DNA from: Peronospora farinosa
Lineage: Eukaryota; Oomycota; Peronosporomycetes; Peronosporales; Peronosporaceae
Direction: 5' to 3'
DNA length: 64,000 nt
NCBI GenBank assembly: GCA_947646735.1
Contig: CANTFK010000285.1
Location: 1 to 64,000, forward strand
The position numbers and the translations under genes were made by a program. The notes below the pieces were generated by a model, which worked only from the letters and a program-made list of their open reading frames with translations, was not told the DNA's origin and ran no database searches. Below are positions 10,183 to 20,429 of this stretch, in pieces; positions within the stretch are counted from its first letter, which is position 1; the number at the start of each line of letters is the position of its first letter.

Positions 10183-11177
10183 TCAAATTTCGGATTGGAG
10201 AGGCCAATTCATGAGCAATACCTGGACCTGCTCGTGGCCCTTGATCATTGCGTTCACGGTGCGGAAGATAGGCAGGTCAAGACCGCATTTCTTGGCGAAG
10301 TAAACAGCAACTTTAGCAGTCAGTACGTCCTCGACATTTGTCTCGTTCAACAAATCTTCGGCCTTCTGGCTCTAGATGAGGCGCAGACCAAAGGTCCAAT
10401 TACGTGAAAGACTACCGAAGGCCGTCAGCATGAGATCCCCGATGCCCGAAAGTCACGAGATAGCATTCGACTGGCCGCCCATGGTCAGACAGAGCTTCTG
10501 CAGCTCAAGTGAGCTGCGAGTGACAAAGGCCGCGAGCATTTTATTGCAGTAGCCGGCGCCCTCGACCATGTCGGCTCCAATGGCCAGCGGGTTCTTGAGC
10601 GCGCCGTCGAGTTGCACGCCCACGATAAGCAGGGAGCTATAGATGCGGAAGTCGACAATGAAGAGGCAACGCTGCACGTAGACGGCATGATAGGTTATCT
10701 TGGAAGCCACAACAACGGCCGATGGCGCGTTATTCATGAGTAAGTGCAAAGGACGGACCCGAGAGGAAGGCGAGTAGTTGTTCTTACTGCAGTGCCTCAA
10801 GAATCGGCTCAACCAGGAGCTGCTTTGTCGTGAGATATAGTCCCTTGCACGTGATCACCAGCACATCCGTCGAGATATCGGAACGGTGTTGGGCCAAGAA
10901 ATGGGCGTCAACTGTGCCGGCAAACACACAATCACCATCTTGGCGTCAGCGACGGCCTCGCGCACAGAAGTCGTAGCGCGAATATTTGGCAGTAGTGTAA
11001 AATGCAAGACAACGCGTGGACTGCGGTGTGTTTCGTTAATGACTTGCACAACGTTTAAGTCGCGTGCGTAAATCATAATGTCGTGCTTACGACGCGCTGC
11101 CAGTGTCGCCATCGCGATACCAAACGCACCTGCAGCAGCACACTTACCTTTACCTTTACCACCTCATCCGACGACAT
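10183..11177 (-). pseudogene. NAD-dependent glycerol-3-phosphate dehydrogenase pseudogene
   Basis: Minus strand. The reading starts at ATG 11177 (MSSDEVVKVKVSVL), then a frameshift falls inside the nucleotide-binding loop before GAFGIAMATLAARRKHD. Later recognisable blocks are SVREAVADAKMVIVCLPAQ, LDGALKNPLAIGADMVEGAGY, LSGIGDLMLTAFG and KKCGLDLPIFRTVNAMIKG, ending QSEI-stop at 10183. In-frame stops interrupt the catalytic domain (after ...QSNAIS and after ...FGLRLI), and at least one more lies after PILEALQ. The intact enzyme makes glycerol-3-phosphate from dihydroxyacetone phosphate. Full-length but intronless and broken several times, it looks like a decayed duplicate or retrocopy. It lies tail to tail with the kinase gene. 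Confidence 0.85.
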
Positions 11178-12784
11178 ACTGGCTGTTGTTGCGTCATGTA
11201 AAGAGCTGCTTTCCATGCTGTCGGATTCAGGATAAGAGAGCCTTCATCAGGTGAAAAATGATGAATCTTCTGCATAAAGTACGATCTAGACAAGTGAGAT
11301 ATTCTATGTGAAAGACATCATATTTGCATATCTAACCAAGTATCTGCAGCCAATCGTTTATCTCTTTGCCTCTTGACCACATTTAAACTTTTACCATACA
11401 GTAGCATAAACATCTCCATGTTCTCTTCTCTCTTCTTCCCAATGACGAAACATGACGAGGGCGCGGCTTTGTGCGCTCTTAAAGTCGTTCCAGCACCGTC
11501 TTCCCGGCGGTGTTCACATTCAACGTTGGAGTGCGCCTCAGGCACACGCTGATAGCGCCAATCTTCTCTCTGAGGGAAGTCCCATTGTATACAACAGGGC
11601 TCGCTGCGCTGTCTCTCCCGTTCGGGAGCTGTGGGCCTCATAGAGCTTCGTCTCCCTTGTCCATATGAGTGCTACCCGTCAACTGTTGGTTCTCAACGGT
11701 TTTTTTGACGGGTCTCCTACTGCAGAGCGCGCGCGGGCCCAGAGCAAATGAAACTCAGCATCATAGTACCCGATGCGGCGCTCTTCCCGCCCTCGTGTCT
11801 CCAATAGCTGGCACATTCGGTAGCTACGTGTATATTTTGCATTAATCTAACTCACGCTCGAAGCACTTGTCCATGCAGCCGTCGCTTTTTTTAAATTGCC
11901 TCCTCGGTGGCCTGCGCTACCTGCCAGTCGAGCGACGACTGATGCTCTGAAACGGCGTTCGATGGGGCTGTGCTCTCTCGAGCAGTGCGGAGGAGGTGTA
12001 CACGGAACATTTGATGGCGGATACGCAGTTCGGTCGGTGGAAGTGAAGCGGCAGGACCGCCTTACATCCGATTTATTTTTCACGCTCAGAGGGGTTTCAA
12101 ATGTAAACGAGCTGTTGCTTTCATGTAGCTGTTTTGTTTATTTTAAGTCGGGGTAAGAAATTATATGCCGGCGTCTGTTTGACCATTGCGTATTTGGCTC
12201 AAAGTTTTTGCTTATTATGCAGCCATCGCTCTCTTGATTGTTTTCGTCTCCTTCGTATACATCCGTCCGACAATTGCAATTATTTTAACTATTATAGACT
12301 GGTCCAGTCTATACAATAGCTATGCAGCTATTGTGTTACAGCGACTGTCCATCGGTCTTGACACGTAATTTCTGACGCAACGGCAAGATAATCTCCGCCT
12401 GTTTGTGCGTACTTCTCGTCAACTTTCGTGGTAATACGAGACGAAGTTTATCAATACGACGGAAGCTGTAGAAACTCGAGCACCTGCACACCCATGTGAA
12501 AAACCTCATGCACAGGATATTTTATGCACCTTCACGTTGCAGCTTGGTACCGTTTTTACCACTGATAGTGTAGTATATCTTTCAAAAACGTGCACATCTT
12601 GACCATAGGTTTAAAATATATCGGCACGTAGTTAAATACTAAAGTGACCAAGGCTCAGAAGAGGTACCAACAGTCGCCCATCGCCCTTCATTGTAATCCA
12701 TCTCGATTTAAGGGCTAAATTAAGTTAATCGTTTTCAAGTCGAGTTTCCGAAAATCCTAAAAATACTCAGGACATGAACTTCAA
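11178..12784. other. Intergenic, no gene supported
   Basis: Short open frames exist but none shows a recognisable domain or codon pattern. An inverted repeat with 8-bp arms CCCGTCAA/TTGACGGG occurs at about 11,677-11,715. The region ends at the left target-site copy of the LINE. Confidence 0.5.
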
Positions 12785-12801
12785 TTATACTGCAACGATT
12801 A
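12785..12801. repeat. LINE target-site duplication, left copy
   Basis: TTATACTGCAACGATTA here is identical to 20,117-20,133. The two 17-bp copies bracket the whole LINE and fix its ends at 12,802 and 20,116. Confidence 0.9.
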
Positions 12802-12831
12802 GGTGGTGGAAACAGACTGTCTATTTACCGT

Positions 12832-14640
12832 TTATGGTTTACAAGATTTCTGAAAAGTCCTCAGCCATTCCAGTACCCCCGGAGTTGTCTCCTGGCGGTT
12901 ACGTGGGCTATGCAGTACCGGCTGCCGGATGTTGATGGTGTCTTGGAACATTTCCGTTGCTAGGCGAAGGTAGACGCCTTTGCTCACATCTTTATCCCTT
13001 CGTTGTTCCCTGATAGCGACCGCTCGGAGTTGGCGAAGAAGGACTTGTTTGACTTCCGCTACCTCTTGCTCCGTGGACGCACTTTCCTGCTTATGAATAC
13101 TTCTGTTTCGCTAAATCCAGAGCATGGTCACGCATACGGAGCACGCTATCCACCATATTCTTTTCCAGGCCCGTCCAACGATATCAGTTTTGTCTGGGAA
13201 CATATGCTCAATATCTGCCCGCACTCTCGGAGGTAGCTCCGGTGCTGAGCGCGATAACGCTGCTTGTTTGTACAACTCCATTTGGGCGGATGATACCTCC
13301 GATCGCGTCCACTGCGTGATGATGTATGCCCAAGACTTGGATGCTCCGACACAATCCCAGAGGATATGCAGGAGTCTTTCCTGTTGCCCGATGCAGGCCA
13401 GATGCCATTTGCACGTCGAGTCCATGTCGCGTCCCGGAAAGTACAGGTTCAACTGATGAGTAGCTACTCTGTAGCATACCCAGACCTGGTATTCCGTGAG
13501 AGTGTGTCCGTGATCCCAGAGTTGTGCCGGTGACTGCGACATCGGGAAGGTTACCGTCCTGTGAGCCGTCTCGTTGATGTAGCCTGGTAATTACCGCCGT
13601 AAGTGCTGGATGAAGCTTTCGTTTGGCGCGATGGAATGGTTGGCGTTGAAGCGCCTTGAATGCGTGCATGTTGTTGATGGAAGGTGGGAGACTCCATGGA
13701 AACCCATGTAGCAGCGGATGCGCTGTGAATACAAGCGCCGTGTTGCGTGTTTTCTGTTGTAGATCCACCAGCTCCTGTTGATCAGCTTCTGGCACATCGG
13801 TCATGTGATCAATGATCCAATGGAGTCCGTCGTTGGCTTGATGGAGGACGATAAGGGCGTGGTTGCCGCCGGCGTGTGCTTTCTGGCGCCCGTGTGTGAC
13901 CCCCTGGTCCAGCAATGTCCAGGTGTACGTGTTCAATACCTCCGGCCCGTTCCGCAGCGTAAGCTGAGCCGGTATTTGCATTTCTTCTGCTTCGTGCAGA
14001 TAGGGACTTGCCATAAGTATGGCTGTTGCCCATAGCCCTAGTTTAGGCAGCGTGTGGTAAGTATTCAGTTTCGTTGTTGGGACCCGAATACGGTAATTTA
14101 GCGTTGACACTCGCCGAATGTGTAGCTCAGCTAGCGTGCAGGCGGGTAGTAGTGGATATTTCTTTGTTGATAGCATAATCCCCTTGTCATCTATTATCCA
14201 AGGATTCTGATCCCACCTGTAAGTCGCCCAAAAGTCTTTGTGCTCCTGGGTGTACATGTTTGTAATAGTCGGGATATCTTCATAATATTGGAGAAGTAAA
14301 TCCTGGTCCGACCTGGTGGCCACGAGGTGCGTCACTAGGCGCTTCAAAATTCCATCACGATGCTGTTTAATGATCGTCCATTCTTCTGACGTCGGTGCGA
14401 TCCACGCGCTTAATTCCGCTCTGATTTCCGGTTGTGGAGCCATTAGCGTGCTGTTTCTACCGGCTTTGGGTGATGCCGGTGAGATTCTCCACATAGCTGA
14501 GTCCTCCATATCTTGAAATGACCACGCTGCCCAAGCATAGAAGTAGCGATCGCGTTTCTGAATCAGCCACTTCATCGCATGCTTAAGATTTTGAGTGCAT
14601 ATGGCGACGTCTATGGAGACGAGCCCTATCCCCCCGCCCC
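12832..14640 (-). pseudogene. LINE ORF2: C-terminal region with zinc-finger-like motif
   Basis: It continues the RT protein after the 14.63 kb frameshift. The frame runs to about 13,545, then shifts to the frame reading WDHGHTLTEYQVWVCYRVAT. This frame carries CKWHLACIGQQERLLHILWDC, which fits the zf-RVT pattern seen at the C-terminus of many LINE proteins. A TAG at 13,111-13,113 interrupts it, and the same frame then reads to a final TAA at 12,832-12,834. Confidence 0.7.
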
Positions 14641-16182
14641 GCGTGGTGTGTATAGCAGGCCTGGATTGACCTTGTGTCTGCTGTTGCATGTAGACGTGGT
14701 GTGATGCCACATAAATTGCTTCTGTATGTTGTGCAGTTCTGCTCGAGCCCATTGCGGGAGCCGGAAGACAGCATTCAGTAGCAGTATCCTCACGGCGACG
14801 TTGGTTGAGAGGCTTGCCGCGGTGGCTAGACGCTTTCTGACGTTTCGAATCCGTAAGGCCCAATTTGCGTCAACCAGGTCTCCAGTCCCCACCTGGTACC
14901 CTAAATACCTAGTCGTTTGACCATGACGGAGTACTGGAATTCCTTCATAATCGGAGATTGCGACCGCTGTATTGAGGAAAATCAGTACACTCTTTGCTGG
15001 TTGTACAGACAGCCCTGAGAGCTCCCCGAAGCGATGAACGATGCTCATTACCTCCGGTATCTGCCCCGCGTGGTGTAAAAAAACCGTCGAATCATCAACA
15101 AAAGCGGAGAATTTTTGTTCCTGGGTAGGAATGCCTGGATGCCGCAACCCCCGTATCTGGGTACTTTGCAGTAGTGCGATTGCTAGTATTTCTGCCACGA
15201 GAAGAAAAAGTAGTGGTGCTAAGGGACAACCCTGACGGATGCCCGTGAGTACGGGAATCGGGTCGGATAATATCCCATTGACTACAAATCGGGCGGTAGT
15301 GTTACGGTGGAGGTTCCGAATCATTGTAATGAAGGACTTCGCAAACCCGAAATACCGCATAACTTCAAATAAAAAATCGCGCGAGACCGTGTCATATGCC
15401 TTGCGAAAATCCAGCAATAAAATTGCTCGACTATCCGCAGGCTCCAGGTCCGGTTCGTGTTGCGCCGTTAAAAGGTGTGCCATCATCATCATGACTGTTT
15501 TAGACATTTGTCTTCCATGTACAAAACCTTGTTGAGTGTCTTGGATAGGAAGCCCTAACACTTTTTGTACGCGATGAGATAGTACCTTGGCGACGACTTT
15601 GTAGCCTGACTGTAGCAACGCTATCGGTCGATAATCCATTGCATCTGCCGAATCCCCCTTCTTCCGGAGCGGGATGATTAATCCCTCCAAAAAGGAGGCT
15701 GGTGGCGTTCTTCCCTGCAGTATGTCGTTGCCTATCGTGACGAGTGCCGGTGCAAGTAGTGCTTGATAGTCCTTAATAAAATCGTTGTTAAGCCCGTCCG
15801 GCCCAGCCGCTTTATGTCGGGAGAGCGACGTGGTGGCCCGGAGGACCTCTGCCAACGAGATAGGTTCCATGAGTATCTCGTTGTCGTCCTGGGTTAGGAT
15901 ACGATCGGTTGGCATGGTTATAAAGTCTTGTAACGCCTGTTTGAGAGTTGCGGCGGGTACAATACTGTGAATGTGACAGAGAATTGGCCGCCACTCGGAT
16001 GCGAAATGGTTTGCAGTTGTGTCTCCTTTGCGGAAAGGCTGCCCATTGATCCGTCGCAGCCCGGAAATGGATTGGTCTTTTTCCCAGTTCGAGGCCCGCT
16101 TGAATTGCCATCGCAGACTATCCATAGTCCGTTCCAGGCGGAGGCCCTGTCGAAGTTTGTGCCAGTCGAAGCTCCTCTTCAA
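14626..16182 (-). pseudogene. LINE ORF2: reverse transcriptase domain
   Basis: A 518-residue frame. Non-LTR RT motifs are: [70 protein letters not shown], and the active site AFVDDSTVF (FVDD in place of the common FADD). It ends in a frameshift in the C/G-run at 14,625-14,640, where the next frame picks up as ...[13 protein letters not shown]. The clade cannot be assigned by eye. Confidence 0.88.
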
Positions 16183-17222
16183 TTGTCTGTATGAAACTCT
16201 TTCGCGTCAGCAGGTGCGTGCGGGCCTGAGCCTGGATTCTCTGTCGGAATCGACGTGCCCTCTGCGTTTCCTTTTTCGTTATTCGACGGATACTTGAGCC
16301 GCAGTCGAGAACCGCTTTGTCCCATGTCCTCGTGTTGACTTCCCGTCCGACCTCCCGACGTATTAACTCCGCTAAGCTCGTCGTGGACTCGCGCTGGCGT
16401 CTGCGTTCGAATGGGATAGTGAACTGGCTGGGTTTTATTTCTTTGGTTCCGTCGCGGTCCACCGACCGCAACTTGCAAGATAATTTGTTGATGGTCAGAA
16501 TGAAACACAGGCAGTTGTACTTGTACCTGCTGGACGACCGCTGTCCACGACGTGTTTACATAAAATCGATCAATCCTGCTGGCCGACCGTGCATTCCAAA
16601 ATGTGTAGTAATCCACCGGCTCCGGTACTTCGTCCTCCATTGCCGAAGCCGCCAGAGTCTGAGCGTCTTCGAGTCCTAAAGCTTGAAGTAATGTCTCCAA
16701 CTCCGGGCTTTCGGGACGTCCCGACCGCAAACCTCCCAATCTGTCGAGATGGGGACTCTGGACACAATTAAAATCGCCAAAGAGCACCACCTCTAATTGA
16801 GGCCATGGCCATTCCCGCATGAGACGGAATAGACGTTCCCTCTCCTGTCTGTCATTAGGAGCATATACGTTGACAAGCAAGATGGAGTCGACTATGACTG
16901 CTATCACCCGTTTAGACCACAGCTCCGGGTGCCACCGTTGGCACACTTGTTGCTTACGCGGGTCGAGTAGGATGGCTACTCCCCCGGTCTTATCGGCGCT
17001 AACGCTCCAGTATGATGATTCCGTGTGACAGTCCGAATATTGCGCACCCCAGTTGGTTGACCACGAGTCTGCTGCCTCTTGGGCCGCGCTCTCCGAATCA
17101 ATGTGTGTCTCTTGTAAACCCCACGCAATGGTATTGGTTCTTTTACTTTGTACCCTCCAACCGCTCATCCATTTGTGCCGGTCCACCCGTTTAAAACCCC
17201 GGACATTTTGTGAATGGTACAT
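16100..17222 (-). pseudogene. LINE ORF2: AP-type endonuclease domain and linker
   Basis: Starts MYHSQNVRGFKR at 17,222. Endonuclease/exonuclease/phosphatase motifs are in order: QNVRG, LQETHID, NVYAPND, LFGDFNCV, IDRFYVN and FHSDHQQI. This domain nicks the target DNA for target-primed reverse transcription. Two frameshifts follow, near 16,455 and near 16,150, linking it through a charged helical linker (ERRRQRESTTSLAELIRREV) to the RT. Confidence 0.8.
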
Positions 17223-17367
17223 TCCTGTCCCCCGTCCGTCCGTTTGTTTGGCGACGGGAGAGGCATCGGGAGCGAAGAGCTACTTGACGTTAAGGTGTTC
17301 CGTATACGCGTCCCGTCCAAGCTCCGCAGCTGTAGGCTCAATACACCAGGCGTCAGCCTCGGTGCCC

Positions 17368-18581
17368 TCAGTATTGAAGAGTCCGTTGGACGGACTCGTG
17401 TGCGAGGGATGTCGCAAAAAATGCGTGAAGCACGCTCCAATCCTGCAAGGTAGAGGCGTCCTGGAAGGCTCGTCGATAATCACCGTGCGACCGGCTTGCC
17501 TCTAAATGGCGCCTGATCCTGTCAGGTACCGCTTCATCCGCCTCAGCCGGTTTTCCTGTCAAGGCTTTGATATCTACATTGTGTAGGATAGCGCAAATAG
17601 TATGCCATGCAAAACTGCTTTTTTTTGCAACGTCACAGCGGCGTAAGAGGTCGTCACTGCCATACCCGCGTTCCCGTAATTTGTCCCAGTCATCCCTGTT
17701 GTCGATCAGCGGCGCTAAAAGTGCACTACCTGATAGGCTAGTCGTTCGTGCCTTCCAGTCGTCGAGCCACACTTGTGTTGGGTGGTCAGTTGTCCGATTT
17801 CGATACTCCATGAGCCCCTGATACATGCAGTCCTGTCTCCACGCAGCCGTCCAGGCTATTAAGACCTCGTCGCTTAGGGCATTGAGGAGATTATGCTGGA
17901 AGGGAAAGTGCTGGAGCAGCTGCATCAGCTTGATCGGTTCTGCAAGCACTGCACGGCGCCACTGCTCATTGCTGCTGTCGAGCGTTGGAAACTGTACCCC
18001 AGAAGCTGAATGCCACGTCTCGCTCCAGGATTGCCACATGTCCTGCCAGGGTCCATTCGTAAGCATAGGAATCTCCGGGCGAGTTAGCGCTGCCTTGCCT
18101 CCCGCATTGCCCTTCCCTTTCTTGAGCACTAGTGCGGTGTGCTTATTTTTGGTTTGACCCTTCTGCCTCTCCGTTCCGTCCGGTGTAGTTGGACGTGCCC
18201 GTTTGTTTGGCTTGAAACGATTGGGCGTTTGTGGAACATGAACGACTAGCTGTGACTGACCACTAATTTCGTGCTCCTTGCTTTGATCTGGTCTCGCGTC
18301 ACGGACACCGTGGCAACCGTGACTCCAGGTCACAATATCTTGTTGATTTTCCTGTGCTCCCCGGTTATTCTCTGGCTGATGCAGATCATTCTCGTGACGG
18401 AGAGTTCGCCACTGTTGCAAGATACATGGTTCGAAATGATGCTGCTGTTGCAGCTGGATGACATCAATGTTGGTGGCATCCGTTGATATCCGTTATTGCT
18501 ATCCGTTCTTGGTCGTTGTGCGAGAGGTCCGGTACTGTAGACGTGAGAAAAGTTAGCAAATCGAGGAATCGCTTGGATCAT
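17368..18581 (-). pseudogene. LINE segment between OTU ORF and ORF2, unidentified
   Basis: A frame opening at ATG 18,581 overlaps the end of the OTU ORF. It appears to shift near 18,430 into a 350-residue frame ending at 17,368. That frame has a basic stretch (KPNKRARPTTPDG, then KNKHTALVLKKGKGNAGG), then Trp-rich helices (WQDMWQSWSETWHSASG; WLDDWKARTTSL). No CCHC knuckle is seen. By position it would be the nucleic-acid-binding part of ORF1. I do not recognise a named domain. Confidence 0.5.
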
Positions 18582-20116
18582 CGCTTTGCAGAATCTGATG
18601 AATGTCTAGTTTGAGCTGATGCGGGACGGCTAGTTCCTGACAGCGCTCATGCAGCACGTCCAAATGTCCGTCCCCCAGTTCCACATACCAGGGGTCAAAG
18701 GGACCCACGCTCATACTCTCATCCGTGAAGTCGTAATTTGCGCCTTTTTCCTCCGTCAGTTGCTCCTCCCCAACGTCAGTCATGGCCACGTCCGAAGTAC
18801 TGGATGCGTTAAGTTTTTGTGAACCTGTTCTGATGGCCGAGCCTGAATCGGTGGTTTTAAGTGTAGTCCTCTGGTGAACGAATGCCGAGTAATGTCGTCC
18901 TTCGTAGTGTAACTCTAAAGGCGATTGACCGGCCTCGTTTAGCTTGTCCTGGGCAATGAGTCGGCCACATTCCGCCGCCGTTAGTATCAGTTGTTCGCCT
19001 GTCTCGATAATTTTGTTGTTTCGACTCATGGAACTCGGCCTGTACAGGCTGCAGTGCCAGTCATCACTACCTTCCCCACCCTTGGCAATGACGTAAATGT
19101 TTCTGCGTAGAAAATTAGCCGCCATGCAGAGCGTTTCACATCCACCCCAATTGTGGACGTGAACTTTTGCGTTCCTCTCAGACGGACTCTTGCCGTATTC
19201 CTCCAGGTACCATTTAAATTGCTTCTTCGACGCTAATGGCTCCATGTCCGTCCATCCTCGTTGCACTGCTATGAGTGTGGCTACTCGTGTGTCATGCGGA
19301 AATTGCTCCCCAAGATGAAGCTGTCCTGCATGCTTGATTCCTCGTTTAAGGCTACCCGTCGCTGCAGCCAGCTGGGTGTCCTGTGCCGCTAAGTCTGTAT
19401 CACATAACGCTTGCACAATGGCCATCGCCATGCAGTTGCCTGTTGCCGGTGTTGTGACTGCTCGAAGCTGGAGCTGCCCGGCCATGTCGTCGACGGCCCG
19501 GAAAGCGGTGTCAATCGGCTGAATCAACTTGACCAGAGGTTGTCTTTACGTCTGTGAGGGTGCGATGAGGCCAAGCAGATGAGATCGTTCCCTCTGTAAA
19601 AGCCCCATTAATTGGGGCTCCGCTAGAATTGGCGGTGGATTCTTCTTGAGGATCCGTAATTGTGACATCTCCGTTGGTGTCCGGACCGGTGTCTCCGTGA
19701 TCACCTCTGTGACCGACACCTCAATAATTTCGGACTCCTCTCCCCGGAGCCCCTGCATCTCCTGTTCCTCATCTACCCCTGCTTCAGTCTCCTTCCCGGA
19801 AAGTGCTTTATAACGAGTTGAAACCTCGGCGTGTTTCCGTGCTGGCTTGTTCTTGTATTCAAAGCGCCGTCGTCCAGCCCTTAATGGTACTGTAATCCAT
19901 GTGGCTTTAGGCTTCGGTTGTGGTGGTGCGTCCGTGGGGACGGAAGCTGTAACTTCGGTGATGTTGTCGTCAATGGATATCGGCGGTGAGGACGCCTCCG
20001 CGCCTACTACTGGATCGAATTCGGTACGGTCCTCCGCCGTTGGCTGAGGTTGAAGCCCGCGTTTTAAAATCTCTGCCGTCTCTTGATGAATGTGTCTTCT
20101 GGTGGCCGCCGCTGCC
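18553..20116 (-). pseudogene. LINE ORF1 with OTU-like cysteine protease domain
   Basis: One frame from the LINE 5' end to a stop at 18,553, broken by a single in-frame TAA at 19,546-19,548. The first third is low-complexity (Pro/Thr/Glu) and basic (AGRRRFEYKNKPARK). The second part has TPATGNCMAMAIVQAL, resembling the catalytic-Cys helix of OTU proteases, a central WGGCETLCMAANFLRRNIYV segment, and LHYEGRHYSAFVHQ, which fits the catalytic-His end. OTU enzymes remove ubiquitin; a role in self-processing or in protecting element proteins is possible. The Asp usually preceding Gly-Asn-Cys is not present, so activity is uncertain. Confidence 0.65.
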
Positions 20117-20133
20117 TTATACTGCAACGATTA
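20117..20133. repeat. LINE target-site duplication, right copy
   Basis: Same 17 bp as 12,785-12,801. It directly abuts the 5' end of the LINE, whose first bases on the minus strand are GGCAGCGGCGGCCACC. Confidence 0.9.
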
Positions 20134-20429
20134 TTATTTTGCTCCGTGAATCCCATAACGGCACCCTACACAATTAAAGACATGAGATCCTTTCACTCGC
20201 ATTACTGCGCGATGGTATTTATAATTAGAATGCTATTTTTGGGAACCAGACTCGAGGACGAAAAGTATTTAGGGAAGACGTCTTCAATGTGACGCAAAAA
20301 AAGAATGAGCATCCGATGCTTTGGCTCATGGGAAGTGTCTTCATAAGGCAAGACCTTCTTCTTCACTTTTGAACTCGCCTCATTACCAGCAACTCCAACA
20401 CTTCCACGCCTTATATCCGCACGTGCACA
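20134..20429. promoter_or_regulatory. Upstream region of the secreted repeat-protein gene
   Basis: Nearly 300 bp between the LINE and the start codon. CCTCATTACCAGC near 20,377, about 50 bp before the ATG, partly matches the oomycete initiator (YTCATTYY). The match is loose and its use as start site is inference. Confidence 0.35.

Larger units (their letters stand above)
12802..20116 (-). mobile_element. Non-LTR retrotransposon (LINE), degraded
   Basis: A 7,315-bp insertion on the minus strand between perfect 17-bp target-site duplications. Order from its 5' end: ORF1 with an OTU-like protease, a second basic segment, then ORF2 with AP-type endonuclease, reverse transcriptase and a C-terminal zinc-finger-like region. 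Only about 30 bp of 3' UTR follow the ORF2 stop, and there is no poly(A) tail. ORF1 has no ATG at its 5' end and runs straight into the target site, so the copy is probably 5'-truncated. At least four frameshifts and several stops make it inactive. Confidence 0.9.

Noticed and set aside
11318..12156. Several 60-107 codon frames between the pseudogene and the LINE
   Set aside because: No domain, no intron support, no composition bias toward coding.
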